Source of the DNA: Firmicutes bacterium UBA3871
GTDB lineage: Bacteria; Bacillota; Clostridia; Peptostreptococcales; Anaerovoracaceae
Assembly (NCBI GenBank): GCA_002392265.1
Contig: DGGP01000049.1
Span: 3,924-10,202 of the forward strand
Direction: 5' to 3'
DNA: 6,279 bases
Part shown: piece by piece, positions 1-5,575 of the stretch
How the letters are laid out: the number at the start of each line of letters is the position of its first letter
How positions within the stretch are numbered: position 1 is the stretch's first letter
Program-made: the position numbers and the translations under genes
The notes under the pieces: generated by a model
Database searches by the model: none
Seen by the model: the letters and a program-made list of their open reading frames with translations, nothing else
Told to the model about the DNA's origin: nothing

Positions 1-2
1 GC

Positions 3-860
3 TGGTTCCCGCTCCTGGGCCTTAAGGTATTAAAGCCGCAGGAAGCGCTCGTACTCACACTTTTCGGTAAATACTACGGGACACTCAAGGGCGAAGGCTT
101 TTACTTTGTAAATCCTTTCTGCGTGGGCTTTAATCCCGCATCAAAGACAAAGCTCAATCAGTCGGGCGATGTCGAATCTCCGAAAAAGAACGTTTTCTCG
201 TTCACAATGAATAACGGCACCGACAAGCAGACAGTTGAAGTCGGCGGCAAGAAAATTTCGCTCAAGATCATGACGCTTTCAAACAACAAGCAAAAGATAA
301 ACGACTGCCTCGGTAACCCTATTGAAATCGGAATCGCAGTAACATGGCGCGTTGTGGATACAACAAAGGCGGTATTCGCGGTTGACAACTACAAGGAATA
401 CCTTTCACTCCAGTGCGATGCGGCACTCCGCAATATCGTAAGACTCTATCCTTATGACTTTGCACCGGGCGTTGACACTACCGGCGACGGTGTTGCCGAT
501 GAGGGAAGCCTCAGAGGCTCATCCGAAATCGTTGCAAACCGCATAAAGGATGCAATTCAGGAAAAGGTAGACGAGGCGGGTCTCGAGATTATCGAAGCGA
601 GAATCACTTATCTTGCTTACGCGCCTGAAATTGCGGCAGTAATGCTGCAGCGCCAGCAGGCGAGCGCAATCGTAGATGCGAGAAAGATGATCGTTGACGG
701 TGCTGTGGGCATGGTTGAGCTTGCACTTGACAAATTAAAGAATGACGGTGTGGTAAACCTCGATGAGGAGCGCAAGGCTCAGATGGTATCAAACCTCATG
801 GTAGTTCTCTGCGGCAGCAAGGACGCACAGCCTGTCGTAAACAGCGGATCGCTATATTAG
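3..860 (+). CDS. SPFH/Band 7 (stomatin/prohibitin-like) membrane protein, 5' end missing
   Basis: The frame is open from base 3 to the TAG at 858-860, giving 285 visible residues; the true start lies before the window. A GTG at 123 is in frame but is not the start, because conserved family sequence ([20 protein letters not shown], then [10 protein letters not shown]) is encoded upstream of it. SPFH proteins form oligomeric scaffolds on membranes. The visible part has the Band 7 core, including VTWRV near visible residues 114-118, a SLRGSS segment, the helix [21 protein letters not shown], and the signature [20 protein letters not shown] followed by an Ala-rich helix. The N-terminal membrane segments expected in this family would be off the window; WFPLLG at the very start may be the end of one. 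An unusual Asp-rich loop ([11 protein letters not shown]) sits at visible residues 158-168. The next gene, a small DNA-binding protein, is 32 bases downstream. Family assignment is firm; the cellular role is not known from sequence. Confidence 0.93.
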   Translation, partial: WFPLLGLKVLKPQEALVLTLFGKYYGTLKGEGFYFVNPFCVGFNPASKTKLNQSGDVESPKKNVFSFTMNNGTDKQTVEVGGKKISLKIMTLSNNKQKINDCLGNPIEIGIAVTWRVVDTTKAVFAVDNYKEYLSLQCDAALRNIVRLYPYDFAPGVDTTGDGVADEGSLRGSSEIVANRIKDAIQEKVDEAGLEIIEARITYLAYAPEIAAVMLQRQQASAIVDARKMIVDGAVGMVELALDKLKNDGVVNLDEERKAQMVSNLMVVLCGSKDAQPVVNSGSLY

Positions 861-892
861 AAGCAGCGGCCGATCAGAAATGAGGCATAAAA

Positions 893-1096
893 ATGGCTGA
901 GAAAAAACAGGTGCCGCTTCGGATATCCGAGCAGCTTTTCAAAGATCTTGCCAGGTGGGCGGAGGACGATTTCCGCTCGGTAAACGGGCAAATCGAGTAT
1001 CTGCTTACAGAATGCGTCAAGCAGCGAAAGAAGAACGGGCACTATGTAGGCGAGGAAATCGATGCTCCACCGGACATAGATATAGAGAAATTTTGA
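893..1096 (+). CDS. Small ribbon-helix-helix (Arc/MetJ-type) DNA-binding protein
   Basis: This encodes 67 residues. ATG 893 is preceded by TGAGG at 881-885, a usable ribosome binding site 7 bases away. The predicted fold is a short beta strand (QVPLRI, residues 6-11), helix A (SEQLFKDLARWAEDD, 12-26), a turn with RSVNGQ, helix B (IEYLLTECVKQRKK, 34-47) and an acidic tail with a PPDIDIEKF end. This is the ribbon-helix-helix layout of Arc-type proteins, which dimerise and place the paired strands in the DNA major groove. The basic run after helix B fits DNA contact. No toxin gene adjoins it, so an antitoxin role is not supported; the upstream partner is the SPFH gene and the two are probably one transcript. 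The nearest candidate operator is the palindrome at 1149-1166, but that link is inference only. It could regulate the SPFH gene from a site upstream of the window instead. Confidence 0.82.
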   Translation: MAEKKQVPLRISEQLFKDLARWAEDDFRSVNGQIEYLLTECVKQRKKNGHYVGEEIDAPPDIDIEKF

Positions 1097-1125
1097 TTGC
1101 AATGTATTTCCCATATACTTATAAT
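1097..1125 (+). promoter_or_regulatory. Sigma-A-type promoter for the lipoprotein gene
   Basis: The -35 element TTGCAA is at 1097-1102 and a perfect -10 element TATAAT at 1120-1125, with exactly 17 bases between. Transcription would begin near 1131-1134, leaving a leader of about 55 bases before ATG 1189. The promoter starts directly after the stop codon of the ribbon-helix-helix gene. No terminator separates it from that gene, so some read-through is possible. Confidence 0.75.
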
Positions 1126-1148
1126 AAACGCGTACGCAATATTATTAA

Positions 1149-1166
1149 GGCATATCGCGATATGCC
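1149..1166. repeat. Perfect 18-base palindrome in the lipoprotein leader
   Basis: GGCATATCGCGATATGCC is fully self-complementary. It lies about 16-35 bases downstream of the predicted transcription start and ends 7 bases before the ribosome binding site at 1174-1180. As DNA it could be an operator for a dimeric regulator. As RNA it would fold into a 7-base-pair stem with a CGCG loop. It is not a terminator, because no T-run follows it. A shorter palindrome, GCGTACGC, lies at 1130-1137 over the likely start site. Confidence 0.7.
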
Positions 1167-1173
1167 ATTAATG

Positions 1174-1180
1174 TAAGGAG
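1174..1180 (+). promoter_or_regulatory. Strong ribosome binding site of the lipoprotein gene
   Basis: TAAGGAG ends 8 bases before ATG 1189, close to the ideal sequence and spacing. It fixes the start of the lipoprotein gene. Confidence 0.85.
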
Positions 1181-1188
1181 AAACATTT

Positions 1189-2013
1189 ATGAAAAAGAAA
1201 CTGGCTGTTTTACTCGTACTCATGATGGTATTTGTATTTTCAGGCTGTATGAGGATGAGCGTGGATTTGGACATCCACGAGGACGGAACCGCTGACTTTT
1301 CCATGCTCTACGCAATGATGACAGACATGGACAGCATGATGGGAGATCTCGATCTCGGCGATGATTCAGACTGGTCTGACGAAGACTATGACTGGTCGGA
1401 CGAGGACCTTTCCGAGGATATTGCAACTGAGGAAGACTCGACCGCGCTTTCACCTGAAGAAATCGCTGAGCTTGAGGCAGAGGGCTTTACCTATGAAGTC
1501 TATGAGCAGGATGGGTACAAGGGTTACATCATCAAGGGTGAAAACAAGCCTCTTGAAGAGATATTTTCCGAAACAGGCGCAACAGGCGTTGACAGCAACG
1601 AATTCGTGATTACAAAGAACGGTTCAAGCTATGCAATCGACTGGACTGTATTTGATGAGGAAGAGGATTCCGAAATCGGAGAGGTAGCAGACTATATTGA
1701 GCCTTACGACGGATACATGCAGTTTGTACTCACATTACCTCAGCCTGCAGGCGCAAACAATGCAACCGAGGTTTCCGAAGACGGAAAGACTCTCACATGG
1801 AATCTGCTGACTCTGAACGGTGAAAACGTTCATGTTGAGTTTGAGCTTCCGGCAAAAGCGGCAGGCGGCTCAACCGCACTGATTGTGCTGGTAATTGCAG
1901 CTGTTATAGCAGTTATTATCGTAGCTGTAGTTCTTACCAGAAAAAAGAAGCCTGTAGAGGCGCAGTCTACAGAGACACAGCCTGCACAGGAGCAGCCGAC
2001 AGATCAGAATTAA
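1189..2013 (+). CDS. Acidic LppM-like lipoprotein with C-terminal transmembrane helix
   Basis: This encodes 274 residues. The N-terminus is a lipoprotein signal: MKKK, a hydrophobic stretch, then lipobox FSGC with the lipidated Cys at residue 20. After the Cys, MRMSVDLDIHEDGTADFSM resembles the start of LppM-type domains (a beta strand followed by a D/N-G-T turn). Residues 53-83 are very acidic (17 of 31 are Asp or Glu) and contain two copies of DWSDED. Residues from about 85 to 225 look like a soluble, beta-rich outer domain. Residues 228-250 (STALIVLVIAAVIAVIIVAV and following) form one membrane helix, followed by RKKK and a Gln/Thr-rich polar tail. The positive residues put the tail in the cytoplasm, so the outer domain would be held at both ends, by lipid and by helix. 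The gene has its own promoter and terminator. Function is unknown; mycobacterial LppM is linked to host interaction, but that should not be transferred here. Confidence 0.9.
   Translation: MKKKLAVLLVLMMVFVFSGCMRMSVDLDIHEDGTADFSMLYAMMTDMDSMMGDLDLGDDSDWSDEDYDWSDEDLSEDIATEEDSTALSPEEIAELEAEGFTYEVYEQDGYKGYIIKGENKPLEEIFSETGATGVDSNEFVITKNGSSYAIDWTVFDEEEDSEIGEVADYIEPYDGYMQFVLTLPQPAGANNATEVSEDGKTLTWNLLTLNGENVHVEFELPAKAAGGSTALIVLVIAAVIAVIIVAVVLTRKKKPVEAQSTETQPAQEQPTDQN
1369..1410 (+). repeat. Two-copy 21-base tandem repeat coding the acidic DWSDED motif
   Basis: The units 1369-1389 and 1390-1410 encode DWSDEDY and DWSDEDL. Over the 18 bases for DWSDED the copies differ at two positions, both silent third-codon changes (TCT/TCG and GAA/GAG). 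This suggests an old duplication kept for its protein sequence. Confidence 0.75.
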
Positions 2014-2039
2014 AAAAGCTATAATTAAAAGATTCGGAC

Positions 2040-2075
2040 AAAGGCCCGGGGAGTGTATTCCTCGGGCTTTTCGGT
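2040..2075 (+). terminator. Rho-independent terminator of the lipoprotein gene
   Basis: The arms 2040-2052 and 2059-2071 pair over 13 positions (11 standard pairs plus two G-T pairs) around a GC-rich core GCCCGGGG/CCTCGGGC, with a 6-base loop at 2053-2058. The right arm ends in TTTT, then TCGG, so the T-run is short. It begins 26 bases after the lipoprotein stop codon and separates that gene from the downstream operon. Confidence 0.82.
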
Positions 2076-2089
2076 ACTTTTAAAAGGGA

Positions 2090-2128
2090 TTGCGAATGCT
2101 TGCGGTGGAGGCTAAAATATGCTATGAT
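2090..2128 (+). promoter_or_regulatory. Overlapping promoter candidates for the VanZ-miaB-esterase-cls operon
   Basis: Two candidates share this stretch, each with a 17-base spacer. The first is TTGCGA (2090-2095) with TAAAAT (2113-2118). The second is TTGCGG (2100-2105) with TATGAT (2123-2128), preceded by TGC, which makes an extended -10 (TGnTATGAT). The second looks better for its -10, the first for its -35. Both lie after the terminator and before the VanZ-family gene, as expected for the operon promoter. Confidence 0.6.
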
Positions 2129-2182
2129 TGTTGGTGTATGTGATGAAATAATAATGGATTTGAAAGGGAATTTGAGAGCGTA

Positions 2183-2833
2183 ATGAACTTTTACATAGAC
2201 TATATACACAGTGTGGCCGGAAACGTTATGGGAGGCGTAAAACTGGGTACATTTGTATATATAATTATATTTTTTACCCTGATGGCAGCAATGCCGTCTC
2301 GGAGGAACTTAAAACTGAAATACCTCGCAGAATGGCTTTTCTGCATATATACGGGTGCGCTTTTGAATCGAACAGGCATGCTGGGCCTGGGTCTTGCGGC
2401 ATTCAGACTGACGGGACTGAGATACAACCTGATGCCGATAGTGGACGGTGTGCTGCATCCGATGGTGCTGAACTTTATTCTCTTTGTGCCGTTTGGATTT
2501 TTGCTGCCGCTTGCTCTTTACAGACGCAGAGGCGGCGGACGCGGGAAATCCGCGACAAAGCACGGCTGGAGATGGTATCATGCGCTGATTTTCGGCATGA
2601 TGTTCAGTCTGATTATCGAGATAATTCAGCTGTTCTTCGGAAGGCTTGCCGAGGTGGACGATGTCATAATGAACGGACTTGGTACACTTGCCGGGTACGC
2701 ATTTTGCGCCTCGATTCTGCAGATTCCGAAAAGGCCGCTCCGCGCGCTTTCGTGGCTGGCAATTCTCGTAGCAGCGGTAATTTTGGGCTATTGCGGACTT
2801 TGCTACATCCTAACCGGAACGATAACATTCTAA
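2183..2833 (+). CDS. VanZ-family integral membrane protein
   Basis: This encodes 216 residues with about five hydrophobic segments: roughly 20-37, 47-76, 93-113, 132-153 and 189-212. VanZ hallmarks are present in order: NLMP (82-85), NFILFVPFGFLLP (97-109), IEIIQLFFGRLAEVDDVIMN (145-164) with E146, Q149, D159, D160 and N164, then GLGTLAGY (165-172). A basic loop (YRRRGGGRGK, 113-122) separates two helices. VanZ was named for low-level teicoplanin resistance in vancomycin-resistance clusters, but most chromosomal relatives have no proven role, so resistance should not be assumed. No other van gene is present. The ATG at 2183 has a weak ribosome binding site (GAGAG at 2174-2178, close to the start) and overlaps the stop of a 9-codon upstream frame. 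It is the first gene of a probable operon, with miaB 28 bases downstream. Confidence 0.91.
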   Translation: MNFYIDYIHSVAGNVMGGVKLGTFVYIIIFFTLMAAMPSRRNLKLKYLAEWLFCIYTGALLNRTGMLGLGLAAFRLTGLRYNLMPIVDGVLHPMVLNFILFVPFGFLLPLALYRRRGGGRGKSATKHGWRWYHALIFGMMFSLIIEIIQLFFGRLAEVDDVIMNGLGTLAGYAFCASILQIPKRPLRALSWLAILVAAVILGYCGLCYILTGTITF

Positions 2834-2861
2834 ATTACAATCATCCCAAGGAAAGACCAAT

Positions 2862-4238
2862 ATGTCAAACGATATAAAAAAGACATTTCATATAACGACC
2901 TTTGGCTGTCAGATGAACGAGCACGACTCGGAAATCATGGCGGGCATGCTGGTAAAAGCAGGGTACAAACCCGTTTCCGAAAAAAAGGAAGCGGGCATCG
3001 TCATCATGAATACCTGCTCCATCAGAGAAAACGCAGACAAGAGGTTCTTCGGTACTCTCGGCCAGCTGAAAAGGAGAAAAGAAAACGGAGAAAACTTCAT
3101 AATGTGTGTTTGCGGATGCATGCCGCAGCAGCAGCACATCATAGATACGATAAAGGGAAAATATCCATGGGTCGACCTGATATTCGGAACCCACAACATT
3201 CATGAATTTCCGAGGCTCCTCGAAAACTGTATTAATGAGCAGCGCAAAATCATAGATGTGTGGCCGGAGGGCGGCGAGGTCCCGGAGGGGATGCCTTGCA
3301 AAAGACTTTACAAGCATAAATCGTATGTAAACATCATGTACGGCTGTAACAATTTCTGTACCTACTGTATCGTGCCTTATACGCGCGGCAGAGAGCGCAG
3401 CAGAAAGCCCGAAGAAATCGTAAAAGAGGTTCAGGCACTCGCCCGTGACGGCGTAAAGGAAATCATGCTACTCGGCCAGAACGTAAACTCCTACAAGGGC
3501 AGAAACGACGGCGCAGACCACGATACCACCTTTGCCGAGCTTTTGTGCATGCTTGACAGGGTTGACGGCATCGAGAGAATCCGCTTTATGACTTCACACC
3601 CAAAGGATCTCTCACCGGAGCTGATCAAAGCCTTTGGCACGTGCAAGCATCTGTGCCATCAGATTCATCTGCCGGTGCAGTCGGGCAGCAGCAGAGTCTT
3701 AAAGAGAATGAACAGGCACTACGACCGTGAAAGGTATTTGGCGCTCATCGGCAGCCTTAGGAAAGCAGTGCCGGACATCTGCATTACCACAGACATCATA
3801 GTCGGCTTTCCGGGTGAAACCGAGGCAGACTTTGAGGATACACTAAGCCTTTGCAGAGAAGTGGGCTACGACTCAGCCTTCACTTTTCTTTATTCGGTGC
3901 GAAAGGGCACGCCGGCTGCAGGCTTTGAAGACCAGGTGCCGGAGGAGACAAAGCACGAGCGCTTTAACAGGCTTGTCGATGTGATAAACGAAGGCAGCGC
4001 GCGCCGCAATGCCGAATATGTCGGACGCACCATGGATGTTCTGATAGAATGCGAGGCGAAGCGTGAGCGCGGCGACGGACTGGACAAGCCGGGGCCGGGT
4101 CAGGTAACGCTTTCGGGCAGAACGGACGGATTTAAGCTCGTGAATCTGGCAGGCCCGAAGGAGCTGATAGGGCAGATTGTACCTGTTAAGATAATCAGCT
4201 CCAACACATTCAGTCTGGTAGGAAAACTAATTAACTAG
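2862..4238 (+). CDS. miaB: tRNA-2-methylthio-N6-dimethylallyladenosine synthase MiaB
   Basis: This encodes 458 residues, the normal length for the family. MiaB is a cytoplasmic radical-SAM enzyme that adds a methylthio group at C2 of N6-isopentenyl-adenosine 37 in tRNAs reading UNN codons, using product made by MiaA. The N-terminal domain has the three conserved cysteines of its auxiliary [4Fe-4S] cluster: C16 (TFGCQMN), C52 (NTCSIREN) and C86 (CGCMPQ). The radical-SAM cluster motif CxxxCxxC is C162, C166 and C169 (YGCNNFCTYCIVPYTRGRERSR). GFPGETEADFEDT follows in the radical-SAM domain, and a TRAM RNA-binding domain occupies about residues 385-456. AAGGAAAG at 2848-2855 supports ATG 2862. 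All key residues are intact. Neighbours are unusual: the mutS, mutL, miaA or hfq genes often found beside miaB in related bacteria are absent on both sides within the window, and envelope genes flank it. Confidence 0.98.
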   Translation: MSNDIKKTFHITTFGCQMNEHDSEIMAGMLVKAGYKPVSEKKEAGIVIMNTCSIRENADKRFFGTLGQLKRRKENGENFIMCVCGCMPQQQHIIDTIKGKYPWVDLIFGTHNIHEFPRLLENCINEQRKIIDVWPEGGEVPEGMPCKRLYKHKSYVNIMYGCNNFCTYCIVPYTRGRERSRKPEEIVKEVQALARDGVKEIMLLGQNVNSYKGRNDGADHDTTFAELLCMLDRVDGIERIRFMTSHPKDLSPELIKAFGTCKHLCHQIHLPVQSGSSRVLKRMNRHYDRERYLALIGSLRKAVPDICITTDIIVGFPGETEADFEDTLSLCREVGYDSAFTFLYSVRKGTPAAGFEDQVPEETKHERFNRLVDVINEGSARRNAEYVGRTMDVLIECEAKRERGDGLDKPGPGQVTLSGRTDGFKLVNLAGPKELIGQIVPVKIISSNTFSLVGKLIN

Positions 4239-4257
4239 CAAAGCAGAGGAAGAGAAA

Positions 4258-5571
4258 ATGGAAAACAGAAAAAAGGAGAAGAAAAATCCCTTTTTAATCA
4301 TAGCAGCAGTTGTTATCGTGATAGCCTTTGGCGTTATAGCGCTGGAGGTAATTTGGCCAAACCTTTCGGGAGGAAAGGTCAGTGCACTTTCAAAGATTGA
4401 AATAACACTCGACGATGACAAATACACTGTTTCGGACGATGATACGGTAATTATCCCTGCAGGCAGACCTCGCGTACCGCAGATAATCTGCGAGGATCCG
4501 GATGTGGAGGTTTATCAGGCTTTCTTTCCGGATGATGCTGAGGTTGCAACAGCACAGCTCAGGCGCGGCGATGAATCCCGCACCATCACATTTATAAAGG
4601 ATGAATCTCTGGGACTCGAGTTCCAGTATGATGACCGTATTCAGTGGGCAGGCGACATTCCGAATGCGGTATATGAATCCAGCAATCCGGAAATCGCAAA
4701 GGTTTCGCTGAGCGGACAGGTTATTATTACGGGCGTAAGCGACGAGCCTGTAACACTGACTGCAACAAACGGCGTTGAAACCGAAGAGTTTACAATTTCC
4801 AGGACAGTAAAGGCACCAATCGGCATTTACTTCCTGACAGGTCAGAGCAATGCGGCTTACTATTTCGCGGATCCCGAAACAAGCGACAACACGAAAAAGG
4901 GAACCGCATACACCTATGATATTTCCGCAGGCATTTATTCGGTTCAGTCGATGAACAACGAAGACGGTTCGCAGGCCAGAGGCAATATTGATGCTGCCAT
5001 AGCAAAGAGTCTCTATGACAACCTCGGTGAAAAGGTTCTGATTGTGAATACGGGAATCAGCGGTAACTCCATCGATACCTTTGAACCGGATGATGGCGTA
5101 TCCTATGCCTTTACAAAGGAAACATGGGATAATCTGCAGTACATACTAAAGACTGACTGGTGGCAGGAAAGATTCGAAGAAAACGTCCGCAGCTACATTT
5201 GGATTCAGGGCGAATCCGATGACTGGGAGCTGCCTGAAAGCTATATGGACAGCTTTTTGAAGTTCCACGAGATAATGCGCTCGGGAATGTACGGCTGCGA
5301 TTACGGCTTTATTTCTCAGATTGTACCTCGTTTCTTCAGACCAAACGATGCCCAGGAAAGACTTGCTCAGGGCTATGACGATATTTGGATGGCAACGAGA
5401 GTCACCAATACATTCAGTGCGGAAACGGGAGAACTCAGATCCGATAATCTGCACTACACTCAAAAGGGTGACAACATCGCAGGAGAGGATATAGGCCACA
5501 CCATTGCAATGGTATATCAGGGATTCGGCTATATGCTTCCTGAGGGTGAACAGGATATTTTAATGGAGTAG
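4258..5571 (+). CDS. Membrane-anchored Ig-like plus SGNH/sialate-O-acetylesterase-type hydrolase
   Basis: This encodes 437 residues. A Lys/Glu-rich start is followed by one membrane helix (about residues 11-31, PFLIIAAVVIVIAFGVIALE). No signal cleavage site or lipobox is obvious, so it is probably anchored with the rest outside. Residues about 42-125 are beta-rich and not recognised. Residues about 128-183 resemble a bacterial Ig-like group 2 domain (ESSNPEIAKVSLSGQVIITG, then VTLTATNG). The catalytic domain follows: nucleophile Ser197 in GQSNA, GISGNS (266-271) with an oxyanion-type Gly, WIQGESD (315-321), and DNLHYTQKGD with the likely Asp396/His399 of the triad. This block pattern is that of the sialate O-acetylesterase/acetyl-xylan-esterase type SGNH enzymes, which remove acetyl esters from sugars. 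The substrate cannot be read from sequence; surface polymer or host or dietary glycan are both possible. AGAGGA at 4245-4250 precedes the start, 19 bases after miaB. Confidence 0.86.
   Translation: MENRKKEKKNPFLIIAAVVIVIAFGVIALEVIWPNLSGGKVSALSKIEITLDDDKYTVSDDDTVIIPAGRPRVPQIICEDPDVEVYQAFFPDDAEVATAQLRRGDESRTITFIKDESLGLEFQYDDRIQWAGDIPNAVYESSNPEIAKVSLSGQVIITGVSDEPVTLTATNGVETEEFTISRTVKAPIGIYFLTGQSNAAYYFADPETSDNTKKGTAYTYDISAGIYSVQSMNNEDGSQARGNIDAAIAKSLYDNLGEKVLIVNTGISGNSIDTFEPDDGVSYAFTKETWDNLQYILKTDWWQERFEENVRSYIWIQGESDDWELPESYMDSFLKFHEIMRSGMYGCDYGFISQIVPRFFRPNDAQERLAQGYDDIWMATRVTNTFSAETGELRSDNLHYTQKGDNIAGEDIGHTIAMVYQGFGYMLPEGEQDILME
5565..5568 (+). promoter_or_regulatory. Ribosome binding site of cls inside the end of the esterase gene
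   Basis: GGAG lies over the last sense codons of the esterase gene, 7 bases before ATG 5576. The esterase stop codon (5569-5571) falls between this site and the cls start, an arrangement that favours coupled translation. Confidence 0.7.
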
Positions 5572-5575
5572 ATTA

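Noticed and set aside
123..860. SPFH gene starting at GTG 123.
   Set aside because: The same frame is open to base 3 and encodes conserved family sequence before 123, so the start is off the window.
893..1096. The small protein as an antitoxin of a toxin-antitoxin pair.
   Set aside because: Neither flanking gene resembles a toxin; its neighbours are an SPFH protein and a lipoprotein.
1149..1166. The palindrome as a terminator for the ribbon-helix-helix gene.
   Set aside because: No T-run follows on either strand, and it lies downstream of the lipoprotein promoter within that gene's leader.
2020..2025. A perfect TATAAT just after the lipoprotein stop codon.
   Set aside because: It has no convincing -35 element and would start transcription directly into the terminator hairpin at 2040-2071.
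2183..2833. The VanZ-family gene as a glycopeptide resistance determinant.
   Set aside because: No vanA/B-type ligase, vanH, vanX, vanY or two-component genes are present, and most chromosomal VanZ-family proteins are not resistance genes.
2332..2877. A 181-codon open frame on the + strand across the VanZ-family gene and the miaB start.
   Set aside because: It lies in another frame of a gene with clear VanZ motifs, has a low-complexity Arg/Cys/Ala-rich product and no family resemblance; it is a shadow.
2865..3317. A 150-codon open frame on the - strand.
   Set aside because: It is antisense to the conserved N-terminal part of miaB, with no ribosome binding site or recognisable protein.
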